NCBI GenBank assembly: GCA_900544385.1
Contig: UQVD01000109.1
Span: 1-5,384 of the forward strand
Direction: 5' to 3'
Source of the DNA: an uncultured Collinsella sp.
Lineage (GTDB): Bacteria; Actinomycetota; Coriobacteriia; Coriobacteriales; Coriobacteriaceae
DNA: 5,384 nt
Below the pieces are notes generated by a model. The model was not told the DNA's origin. It saw nothing but the letters and a program-made list of their open reading frames with translations, and searched no databases. The number at the start of each line of letters is the position of its first letter. Position 1 is the first letter of the stretch. Shown here piece after piece: positions 1 through 5,384 of this stretch. A program made the position numbers and the translations under genes.

Positions 1-16
1 TGTGTATAAGAGACAG
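1..16. other. Residual Tn5/Nextera mosaic-end adapter
   Basis: The first 16 bases read TGTGTATAAGAGACAG, identical to the last 16 of the 19-base Tn5 mosaic end used in tagmentation libraries. The glycogen synthase reading frame becomes recognisable immediately afterwards (Ser-Asp-Phe-Tyr-Val-Ser-Leu-Gly-Trp). I therefore treat these bases as untrimmed library adapter at a contig end, not as a genomic transposon. A real Tn5-type insertion is unlikely because no other transposon sequence is present and the match stops exactly where the gene begins. Confidence 0.93.
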
Positions 17-17
17 C

Positions 18-2204
18 TTTTCCGACTTTTACGTGAGCCTGGGCTGGCGCAACGAGTACTGCGGGCTGGAGAAGCTCGAGCACGACGGCGTCACCTATAT
101 GTTCGTGGACAACGAGCGCTACTTTGCGCGCGATTATCCGTACGGCTTCTTCGACGACGGCGAGCGCTTCGCGTTCTTCTCCAAGGCCATTACCGAGAGC
201 CTGCAGCACCTGCCCGAGGGCTTTGAGTGCGACATCCTGCACTGTAACGACTGGCAGACGGCACTGGCGCCCGTGTTCTTGCGCGAGTTCTACCAGGGCC
301 TGCCGCTGTACGACCGCGTCAAGACTGTGTTCTCGATCCACAACGTGGCGTTCCAGGGCCAGTTTAGCGACACCGTGATGGAGGACATCCTGGGTGTGGC
401 GCATATTCCGGCGGCTGCTACGCAGCTGCGTTGCGACGCCTGCAGCATCAACTACATGCTGGGCGCGCTGCACTATGCCGATGCCATTACCACGGTGAGC
501 CCCACCTATGCGGGCGAGATCCAGACGCCCGAGTTTGGCGAGGGCCTGGACGGCGTACTGCGCGAGCGCTCCTACGCGCTGCAGGGCATCCTCAACGGCA
601 TTGACGTGGCGGCCTTTGACCCGGCAACCGACAAGCGCATTGCCGCCAACTACACGGTTGACGACCGTTCCGGCAAGGCCGTGTGCAAGGCCAAGCTGCA
701 GGAGGAACTGGGGCTCGAGGTGCGCGACGACCGCCCGCTTATGGTGATGGTCACGCGTCTGACGCGCCAGAAGGGCATGGACCTGGTCATGTACGCGCTC
801 GACCGCATCCTGTCCGGCGGCGTTCAGGTGGCCGTGCTGGGCACCGGCGACCGCGACTACGAGGACGGTCTGCGCTACTTCCAGGACAAGTACCCCGGCA
901 CCATGGCCGCGCGCATCGAGTTTGACCCGACGCTGTCGCAGCGCATGTACGCTGCCGCCGACATGTTCCTGATGCCTTCGAAGTTTGAGCCCTGCGGCCT
1001 GTCGCAGATCATCGCCATGCGCTACGGCACCCTGCCCATCGTGCGCGAGACCGGTGGCCTGAAGGACACCGTGCAGCCGTACAACGAGTTTACCGGCGAG
1101 GGCACGGGCTTCTCGTTTACCAACTTTAACGGCGACGAGATGGGCGACGCGGTGTTCCGCGCAGCACGCCTGTTCTGGGATAACCGTGAGGCATGGAACC
1201 AGCTAGTCACGCAGGCCATGAGCCAGGACTTTAGCTGGACGCGTTCGGCCGACAAGTATCTGGACCTGTACTTCTTTATGCACCCGGAGATTGAGCGCCC
1301 GGCGGCTGTGGAGGCTGCCACGGCCATAGAGGAGCCGGTTGCTGATGAGGCCGAGCCTGCGGCGCCCGTTAAGGAGCCCGCTGCTGCTGAGGAGCCCAAG
1401 GTCGAGGAGAAGCCGGTTGAAGCTAAGCCCGTTAAGGCCGATCCTGAGGTGAAGGTCGAGGCTGCTCCCGAGCCCGAGCCTGAGGTGAAGCCCGCTGCGA
1501 AGCCTGCCACCAAAAAGACGACGACCCGCAAGGCAACGGCTAAGAAGGCTACGACCACGAAGGCCGCTGCGAGCAAGACCACCGCTGCCAAGGCAACTAC
1601 TGCCAAGGCATCGACCACGCGCAAGCGCACGACCGCCGCTGCCAAGAAGGCCAACGAGGTCGAGGCTGCTCCCGAGGTAAAGGCCGCCGTCGAGGCTAAG
1701 CCTGCGGCAAAGGCTCCGGCCAAGACCGCTGCCAAGAAGACGGCTGCAACCACCAAGAAGGCAACGGCAGCCAAGAAGACCACGGCTACGAAGTCGACGA
1801 CGGCCAAGGCCGCTACGACGAAGGCCGCCGCGAAGACGGCCCCGAAGGCTACTGCAAAGCCGGCCGCCAAAGTCGAGGAGACGCCCGCTGAGTCTAAGGC
1901 TGAGGCAGCTGTCGAGGCAAAGCCGGCCGCCAAGACCACCACGCGCAAACGCGCCGCGACGACGGCCAAGAAGACCACGACCAAGGCTGCAGCTCCCAAG
2001 GCAGAGGGTAAGGCCGAGGACAAGCCCGCAGTAAAGGCCGAGCCGACTCCGAAGGCTGCCGAGGTTAAGGCCGCTCCCAAGACTAAGGCAGAGACCGAGC
2101 CCGCCAAGGAGACCCCGGTCTCCCCCGCCGTTCCGGCCGAGGAAAAGGCTCCGACCAAGAAGACCTCCGTCCGCAAGGCAACGGCCGCCCGCAAGCGCCG
2201 CTAA
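18..2204 (+). CDS. glgA: Glycogen synthase (GT5), 5'-truncated, with a ~300-residue Lys/Ala/Thr-rich C-terminal tail
   Basis: Glycogen synthase transfers glucose from ADP-glucose to the non-reducing end of an alpha-1,4-glucan in the cytoplasm. The contig edge removes about 60-70 N-terminal residues, including the KxGGLADV nucleotide-sugar loop; the real start is not visible, and the GTG at 33 is an internal Val codon. Counting that codon as residue 1, the visible GT5 landmarks are: YFARD..GFFDDGERFAFFS near 30-50; HCNDWQTAL with Asp73; SIHNVAFQG with His103; TTVSPTYAGEIQTPEFGEGLDGVL; GILNGID; TRLTRQKG with Arg242 and Lys247; and PSKFEPCGLSQ with Glu319, equivalent to catalytic Glu377 of E. 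coli GlgA. The catalytic region ends at DFSWTRSADKYLDLY near residue 413. Normal GlgA proteins (about 480 residues) stop close to here. This one continues in frame for about 300 low-complexity residues to TAA at 2202. The promoter lies outside the window. A perfect terminator follows 23 bases after the stop. Function of the catalytic part is near certain; the tail's role is unknown. Confidence 0.95.
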   Translation, partial: FSDFYVSLGWRNEYCGLEKLEHDGVTYMFVDNERYFARDYPYGFFDDGERFAFFSKAITESLQHLPEGFECDILHCNDWQTALAPVFLREFYQGLPLYDRVKTVFSIHNVAFQGQFSDTVMEDILGVAHIPAAATQLRCDACSINYMLGALHYADAITTVSPTYAGEIQTPEFGEGLDGVLRERSYALQGILNGIDVAAFDPATDKRIAANYTVDDRSGKAVCKAKLQEELGLEVRDDRPLMVMVTRLTRQKGMDLVMYALDRILSGGVQVAVLGTGDRDYEDGLRYFQDKYPGTMAARIEFDPTLSQRMYAAADMFLMPSKFEPCGLSQIIAMRYGTLPIVRETGGLKDTVQPYNEFTGEGTGFSFTNFNGDEMGDAVFRAARLFWDNREAWNQLVTQAMSQDFSWTRSADKYLDLYFFMHPEIERPAAVEAATAIEEPVADEAEPAAPVKEPAAAEEPKVEEKPVEAKPVKADPEVKVEAAPEPEPEVKPAAKPATKKTTTRKATAKKATTTKAAASKTTAAKATTAKASTTRKRTTAAAKKANEVEAAPEVKAAVEAKPAAKAPAKTAAKKTAATTKKATAAKKTTATKSTTAKAATTKAAAKTAPKATAKPAAKVEETPAESKAEAAVEAKPAAKTTTRKRAATTAKKTTTKAAAPKAEGKAEDKPAVKAEPTPKAAEVKAAPKTKAETEPAKETPVSPAVPAEEKAPTKKTSVRKATAARKRR
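1299..2201 (+). repeat. Low-complexity histone-H1-like tail of GlgA, alternating acidic and basic blocks
   Basis: These 301 codons encode almost only Ala, Lys, Thr, Glu, Pro and Val, with some Arg, Ser and Asp. I see no aromatic residue, Cys, His, Met, Leu or Gln. An acidic Pro/Glu/Ala lead-in (1299-1511) is followed by basic Lys/Thr/Ala/Arg blocks at about 1512-1652, 1719-1871 and 1932-2000, separated by mixed Glu/Lys/Pro stretches, and ends in a basic RKATAARKRR terminus. The module VEAKPAAK appears twice (1689-1712 and 1911-1934), and TTTRK/TTRKR motifs recur. Such composition is known from histone H1 and mycobacterial HupB tails and predicts a disordered, sticky segment. The tail is in frame with the catalytic domain, with no stop or frameshift at the junction. 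A separate gene starting at Met 1278 is unlikely because no ribosome binding site is seen there. Confidence 0.9.
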
Positions 2205-2227
2205 TCCGGACGATTAAAACTTATTCC

Positions 2228-2274
2228 TCAACGCAAAAGAGGGCGCCCCAACCAGGCGCCCTCTTTTGCGTTGA
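2228..2274. terminator. Strong, probably bidirectional intrinsic terminator after glgA
   Basis: The arms 2228-2247 and 2255-2274 are perfectly complementary over 20 bp around a 7-base loop (CCAACCA). The GC-rich core GAGGGCGCC/GGCGCCCTC is flanked by AAAA on the left and TTTT on the right. A transcript from either strand would therefore carry a GC stem followed by a U tract, the layout of a bidirectional Rho-independent terminator. It lies 23 bases after the glgA stop and should insulate glgA from the downstream gene. Confidence 0.92.
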
Positions 2275-2295
2275 ACTTCGCATTAAAAAGAGGGC

Positions 2296-2427
2296 CGGTT
2301 TACTACGACAAAATGGCTCCGGCAGACCACGGCGAGTAATCTTCGAAATTAAGAACGCTTCTACCTGCGGTTTTAATATCACCAAAATGACTGTGGTTGA
2401 GATCATTCAATTCGTCGTAGTAAACCG
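2296..2427. repeat. 132-bp segment bounded by 14-bp perfect inverted repeats
   Basis: CGGTTTACTACGAC (2296-2309) is repeated as its exact reverse complement at 2414-2427. Allowing one mismatch extends the arms to 16 of 17 pairs (2296-2312 with 2411-2427). The interior contains weaker nested pairings: ACCACGG (2326-2332) with CTGTGGT (2391-2397, one G-T pair), and ATTAA (2348-2352) with TTAAT (2373-2377). No target-site duplication is visible directly outside the arms. This could be a MITE-like dispersed element, a structured RNA, or a paired regulator-binding site; the sequence alone does not decide. Confidence 0.6.
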
Positions 2428-2435
2428 AAGTACTT

Positions 2436-2465
2436 TTGTTTGGCTACAAATAGTATCGGTATAGA
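2436..2465 (+). promoter_or_regulatory. Possible upstream promoter (weak)
   Basis: TTGTTT (2436-2441) and TATAGA (2460-2465) are separated by 18 bases, with 3/6 and 4/6 matches to the vegetative -35 and -10 consensus. It lies just after the inverted-repeat segment. If used, it would give a leader of about 160 bases containing the dyad at 2513-2544. In AT-rich DNA such matches arise easily by chance. Confidence 0.25.
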
Positions 2466-2472
2466 CGTTTTT

Positions 2473-2488
2473 AAATATCGCGATAATT
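2473..2488. promoter_or_regulatory. Imperfect palindrome, possible operator
   Basis: TATCGCGATA (2476-2485) is a perfect 10-bp palindrome. It extends to 2473-2488 with one mismatched pair. It sits about where transcription from the weak promoter at 2436-2465 would start, so it could bind a dimeric regulator. No family assignment is possible. Confidence 0.3.
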
Positions 2489-2512
2489 TGGGTGGTAAAA
2501 CGATTTTCTAGG

Positions 2513-2544
2513 ACAACCGTTCGCCGATGGTAAACGGATGTTGT
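2513..2544. other. Imperfect dyad / possible leader hairpin
   Basis: ACAAC (2513-2517) pairs with GTTGT (2540-2544), and CGTT (2518-2521) pairs with AACG (2533-2536), leaving a 3-base bulge (2537-2539). GCC (2523-2525) can further pair with GGT (2529-2531). As RNA this could form a hairpin in a leader from the upstream promoter. It is not followed by a U tract, so it is not a terminator. Confidence 0.3.
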
Positions 2545-2573
2545 TTATACAGCCTGTGTACAACAGATATACT
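2544..2573 (+). promoter_or_regulatory. Likely promoter of the GH13-GH77 gene
   Basis: TTTATA (2544-2549, 4/6 to TTGACA) and TATACT (2568-2573, 5/6 to TATAAT) are separated by 18 bases. Transcription would begin near 2580, leaving a leader of about 55 bases. It is the best -10 match close upstream of the gene, and the strong terminator further upstream makes an own promoter necessary. Confidence 0.5.
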
Positions 2574-2580
2574 TATATCT
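2565..2580. promoter_or_regulatory. Perfect-arm palindrome over the -10, candidate operator
   Basis: AGATATA (2565-2571) and TATATCT (2574-2580) are exact reverse complements separated by CT. Outer bases CA (2561-2562) and TG (2583-2584) add two more pairs after a 2-bp mismatch. The dyad covers the proposed -10 and the likely transcription start, the classic position for a repressor site that would switch the glucan-degrading gene on or off. The regulator is not in the window. Confidence 0.45.
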
Positions 2581-2593
2581 TGTGCGTAAAGCC

Positions 2594-2611
2594 CATGGCC
2601 CGCAGGCCGTG
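2594..2611 (+). other. Small hairpin in the 5' leader
   Basis: CATGGCC (2594-2600) pairs with GGCCGTG (2605-2611) over 7 bp including one G-U pair, closed by the tetraloop CGCA. It ends 23 bases before the start codon. No T tract follows, so it is not a terminator; it may affect mRNA stability or translation. Confidence 0.4.
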
Positions 2612-2623
2612 ATTCTATTGAAC

Positions 2624-2627
2624 TGGA
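2624..2627 (+). promoter_or_regulatory. Weak ribosome binding site for the GH13-GH77 gene
   Basis: TGGA ends 7 bases before ATG 2635. It is a poor Shine-Dalgarno match but correctly spaced. The start is further supported by an in-frame TAA at 2587-2589, the absence of any ATG, GTG or TTG in frame between that stop and 2635, and a family-like N-terminus (HNSRLPQFRTPFGAV). Confidence 0.5.
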
Positions 2628-2634
2628 CCGTATT

Positions 2635-5384
2635 ATGAGATTGATTCACAACAGCCGTCTACCGCAGTTTCGCACTCCGTTTGGCGCTGTGACCACTGGA
2701 ACTTCCGTTTCGCTCTCGGTGATTTTGGAGGATGCCGACCCCAACCAGGCAACGCTTACGCTGCGCACCTGGGTCGATGAGATCGGTGAGTCTCTGTATC
2801 CCATGACGCACGAGGGCGACGGCATATTTACCGTAGAGCTTGAGTGCACCGAGCCCTGTCTTATCTGGTACAGCTTTATCTGCAATATCGAGGGTCAGCC
2901 CGAGGTCCGTTTGGGCGCACCGCAGGGTCGCACCGGTGGCGAGGGCGTAACTTACAACTACGCCGAGGTCCCGTCCTTCCAGATCACCGTCTACAAGCAC
3001 CGCAAAGTTCGTCCTGAGTGGTACGAGCGTGGCATGGTCTACCAGATCTTCCCCGACCGCTATGCCCGCGACGAAAACTGGCGCGAGCGCACGCTTACCG
3101 AAGTTGAAAAACCGCGCAAAGGAATCCAGCGCCGCATGGTCGAGGACTGGAACGAACCGCCCGAGTACGAGCGTGCCGAAGACGGCTCCATCAAGACCTG
3201 GGATTTTTACGGCGGTTCGCTCAAGGGTATCCAAAATGACCTGCCCCGCATTGCCGAGCTAGGCTTTACGGCCATCTACCTCAACCCCATCTTTGAGGCC
3301 GCGAGCAACCACCGCTACGACACGGCCGACTACACCAAGATCGACCCGATTCTGGGCACCGAGCAGGACTTTACCGAGCTGTGCGAGGCGGCCGAGAAGC
3401 TTGGCATTTCCATCATTCTGGACGGTGTGTTCAACCATACGGGCGACGACTCGATCTACTTTAACCGCTACGGCAATTATCCCGGCGTCGGTGCTTGGCA
3501 GAGCGAGGACTCGCCGTGGCGCGATGCATTTTACTTCCATGAGGACGGTTCGTATGACTGCTGGTGGGGCGTGGGCAACATGCCCGCCATCAATGAGAGC
3601 TCCGAACTGGTGCGCGAGCGGCTCCTGGGCAAGGACGGCGTGATCCGTAAATGGCTGCGCGCCGGTGCCCATGGCTGGCGACTCGATGTGGCCGACGAGC
3701 TTTCCGACGACTTCCTGGCCGAGATCAAAAAGGCCGTGCTCGCCGAGAAGCCCGACGCGCTGCTGCTCGGCGAAGTCTGGGAAGACGCCTCCAACAAGAT
3801 CAGCTATGGCCACCTGCGTCGCTATCTGCAGGGCTCGGAGCTCGACTCCGCCATGGACTACCCCTTCCGCGACATGGTCATCGGCTTTTTGATGGGCTAC
3901 AAGAACGCCTACCAGGCAGCCGAGGATATCGAAACCCTGCGCGAGAACTACCCACGCGAGGCACTGGCCTGCGCGCTCAATCTGCTTTCGAGCCACGACC
4001 GCCCGCGCATCATCTCGGTGCTCGGCGGTGGCCCCGACGAGTCGCAGCTGCCCGAGAGCGAGCGCAGCAAATGGCGCCTGGACGATAACTCGATGGGCCT
4101 GGCCAAGAGCCGTTTTTGGCTGGCGACGCTCATGCAGATGACCTTCCCGGGTGTGCCCTCGATCTATTATGGCGACGAGTACGGCCTGGAGGGCCTCACC
4201 GATCCGGGCAACCGCCGCACCCTGCCGACCAAAGACCAACTCCACGACTTCGACACACTGGCCATCGTTAAGAACGCGTCTGCCGTGCGCCGTGCGCTGC
4301 CCTTTATGGTCGATGGCGAGATCAAGGCCTTTGCGCTCAACGACGAAGTCTTGGCTTACACCCGCACGGGCAATGACGGCGAAGCCGCGACGGTTATCAT
4401 CAACCGCAGCCTGCGCAATTCGCACCGCGTGACGATTCCGGCGCTCGGCGAATGCGCGAGCGACGTGATCAGCGGTCACGAGTGCGAGATCCACAACGGT
4501 ACCGTCACGCTCGACCTGTACCCGCTGGGCTCTTCGATCATCTATCACCATGCCGAGAAGCGCCTGCAGGAGCCGCTCGATCATGGCGCGGGCGTTGTGT
4601 GCCACATCACCTCGGTGCCGACCGATGACGGCAAGCCCGGCACAATCGGTGCGCCCACGCGTCGCTTTATCGACCATCTGGCCGCTATGGGCATGCGCTA
4701 CTGGCAAGTCCTGCCCGTCAACCCGACGGACTTCTTCCGCTCCCCTTACGCTGGGCCTTCGGCCTTTGCGGGCAATATTGACCTGCTGCCCGAGAGTCAC
4801 GAGGAGCTGGCCGCCGACTTTGCTGCATGGAAGGCTCACGGCGGCGAGGATGCCGACCCGCTGTACACGGCGTTTAAACATCGCAACGCCGACTGGCTCG
4901 AGAAGTACTGCGTCTACATGGCCGTTAAGAAGTACTTTGAGGGCGAGTCGCGCCACGATTGGCCGGCAGATGTAGCGCGCTACAACGAGTATCTGATCGA
5001 TGACAAGCGCTTCCACGACGAGGCCGAGCTGCAGGCGTACATGCAGTATCGCTTTGACCTTGCCTGGTGCGAGCTCATGAACTATGCGCACAAGAAGGGC
5101 ATTGAGGTCATCGGCGATATCCCGATGTATGTCTCGGACGATTCGGCCGACGCGTGGAGCGAGCCCGAAAACTTCTGGCTGTCCGATACCGGTAAGGCGA
5201 TTGAGATTTCCGGTGCGCCGCCCGACAACTTTGCGCCCGAGGGCCAGGTGTGGGGTAACCCCACTTTCCGCTGGGATCGCATGAAAGAGAACGGCTATCG
5301 TTGGTGGCTCGACCGCCTGCGCCGTGCGTTTTCGCTCTACGACCGCGTGCGCCTGGACCACTTCCTGGGCTTCCACAGCTACTT
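2635..5384 (+). CDS. GH13 cyclomaltodextrinase/neopullulanase-like enzyme fused to GH77 4-alpha-glucanotransferase, 3'-truncated
   Basis: 916 codons are open without a stop and run off the window end. Residues 1 to about 118 form a beta-rich N-terminal domain (HNSR..FRTPFGAV) as in CBM34-type alpha-glycosidases. A GH13 barrel follows from MVYQIFPDRY (about 134): DGVFNH 263-268; MPAINE 316-321, resembling the MPKLN signature of cyclomaltodextrinases; GWRLD with nucleophile Asp351; GEVW with acid/base Glu380; SSHD with Asp455; then GVPSIYYGDEYG. A short beta domain (about 575-640) leads directly into GH77: GVVCHITSVP, RYWQVLPVNPTD, SPYAGPSAFAGN, GDIPMYVSDDSADAW, GQVWGNP and VRLDHF with nucleophile Asp908. 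The GH77 acid/base and third acidic residue lie beyond the window, and about 230 residues are probably missing. GH13 would hydrolyse alpha-1,4 (possibly alpha-1,6) links in maltodextrin or glycogen; GH77 would transfer glucan segments. No signal peptide is seen, so it is cytoplasmic. Two domains are certain; exact specificity is not. Confidence 0.93.
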   Translation, partial: MRLIHNSRLPQFRTPFGAVTTGTSVSLSVILEDADPNQATLTLRTWVDEIGESLYPMTHEGDGIFTVELECTEPCLIWYSFICNIEGQPEVRLGAPQGRTGGEGVTYNYAEVPSFQITVYKHRKVRPEWYERGMVYQIFPDRYARDENWRERTLTEVEKPRKGIQRRMVEDWNEPPEYERAEDGSIKTWDFYGGSLKGIQNDLPRIAELGFTAIYLNPIFEAASNHRYDTADYTKIDPILGTEQDFTELCEAAEKLGISIILDGVFNHTGDDSIYFNRYGNYPGVGAWQSEDSPWRDAFYFHEDGSYDCWWGVGNMPAINESSELVRERLLGKDGVIRKWLRAGAHGWRLDVADELSDDFLAEIKKAVLAEKPDALLLGEVWEDASNKISYGHLRRYLQGSELDSAMDYPFRDMVIGFLMGYKNAYQAAEDIETLRENYPREALACALNLLSSHDRPRIISVLGGGPDESQLPESERSKWRLDDNSMGLAKSRFWLATLMQMTFPGVPSIYYGDEYGLEGLTDPGNRRTLPTKDQLHDFDTLAIVKNASAVRRALPFMVDGEIKAFALNDEVLAYTRTGNDGEAATVIINRSLRNSHRVTIPALGECASDVISGHECEIHNGTVTLDLYPLGSSIIYHHAEKRLQEPLDHGAGVVCHITSVPTDDGKPGTIGAPTRRFIDHLAAMGMRYWQVLPVNPTDFFRSPYAGPSAFAGNIDLLPESHEELAADFAAWKAHGGEDADPLYTAFKHRNADWLEKYCVYMAVKKYFEGESRHDWPADVARYNEYLIDDKRFHDEAELQAYMQYRFDLAWCELMNYAHKKGIEVIGDIPMYVSDDSADAWSEPENFWLSDTGKAIEISGAPPDNFAPEGQVWGNPTFRWDRMKENGYRWWLDRLRRAFSLYDRVRLDHFLGFHSY

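Larger units (their letters stand above)
2205..2634. other. 430-base AT-richer intergenic region rich in inverted repeats
   Basis: This gap separates glgA from the GH13-GH77 gene and is clearly richer in A+T than either gene. In order it holds a terminator hairpin (2228-2274), a segment bounded by inverted repeats (2296-2427), a possible upstream promoter (2436-2465), two imperfect dyads (2473-2488 and 2513-2544), a better promoter with an overlapping palindrome (2544-2580), and a small leader hairpin (2594-2611). I find no convincing protein gene. Short open frames exist on both strands, but none has a start codon with a ribosome binding site. Confidence 0.8.

Noticed and set aside
33..35. 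GTG as the glgA start codon
   Set aside because: The upstream codons (FSDFY) match the family and belong to the same protein; the GTG is an internal Val and the true start lies beyond the contig end.
1022..2194. 390-codon minus-strand open frame over the glgA tail
   Set aside because: Its Ala/Val/Leu-rich product is the reverse reading of a Lys/Ala/Thr low-complexity tract; the sense frame is continuous with the GT5 domain.
2221..2406. 61-codon minus-strand open frame in the intergenic region
   Set aside because: It runs through both terminator arms and one inverted-repeat arm, has no evident ribosome binding site, and its product shows no recognisable feature.
2305..2443. Minus-strand frame (YYDELNDLNHSHFGDI..., ending GAILS)
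   Set aside because: It looks protein-like but follows a TAG, has no ATG or GTG start and no ribosome binding site. Kept only as an observation about the inverted-repeat segment.
2297..2461. Plus-strand open frame through the inverted-repeat segment, with an internal ATG near 2387
   Set aside because: No ribosome binding site before the ATG, and the frame merely continues from within glgA; insufficient evidence for a gene.
2594..2611. Leader hairpin as a terminator or riboswitch
   Set aside because: No T tract follows and the leader is too short for a known sugar-sensing riboswitch.
2659..3234. 191-codon minus-strand open frame
   Set aside because: Same in-register antisense artefact; it ends at the sense CTA codon at 2659-2661 and overlaps the well-supported N-terminal domain and barrel start.
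3259..5376. 705-codon open frame on the minus strand inside the GH13-GH77 gene
   Set aside because: It is exactly in register with the sense codons, so it stays open as long as the sense strand avoids TTA, CTA and TCA, which are rare in this GC-rich gene. It ends precisely at a sense CTA Leu codon (3259-3261). The sense strand has clear catalytic motifs.

Overview
The window looks like one end of a contig from a GC-rich actinobacterium. A gut member of the Coriobacteriia, such as Collinsella, is my best guess. That guess rests on strong G/C third-position codon use, the GT5 and GH13/GH77 sequence style, and a Lys/Ala/Thr-rich actinobacterial-type tail; it is an inference, not a database result. 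The first 16 bases match the Tn5/Nextera mosaic-end adapter and are not genomic. Both genes are cut by the window edges.

Layout. (1) 1-16: residual sequencing adapter. (2) 18-2204, plus strand: glycogen synthase (GlgA, family GT5) without its first 60 or so residues. Its catalytic part ends near 1298 and is followed in frame by about 300 residues of low-complexity Lys/Ala/Thr/Glu/Pro sequence, with alternating acidic and basic blocks like a histone H1 tail. (3) 2205-2634: a 430-base AT-richer intergenic region. It holds a perfect 20-bp terminator hairpin, a 132-bp segment bounded by 14-bp perfect inverted repeats, several palindromes, and a plausible promoter whose -10 lies inside a 16-bp palindrome. 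(4) 2635 to the window end, plus strand: one uninterrupted reading frame that joins a cyclomaltodextrinase/neopullulanase-like GH13 enzyme to a GH77 4-alpha-glucanotransferase (MalQ type). It leaves the window shortly after the GH77 nucleophile.

The genes fit together as storage-glucan metabolism. GlgA extends alpha-1,4-glucan from a nucleotide sugar. The GH13-GH77 fusion would trim and rearrange glucan or maltodextrin chains with two active sites on one polypeptide. The strong terminator and the separate promoter/operator-like signals suggest the two genes are transcribed separately, with the degradative gene under its own control.

Most unusual items: the long tail on a glycogen synthase, the GH13-GH77 fusion, and the inverted-repeat-bounded intergenic segment. 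I see no tRNA, rRNA, CRISPR array or transposase.
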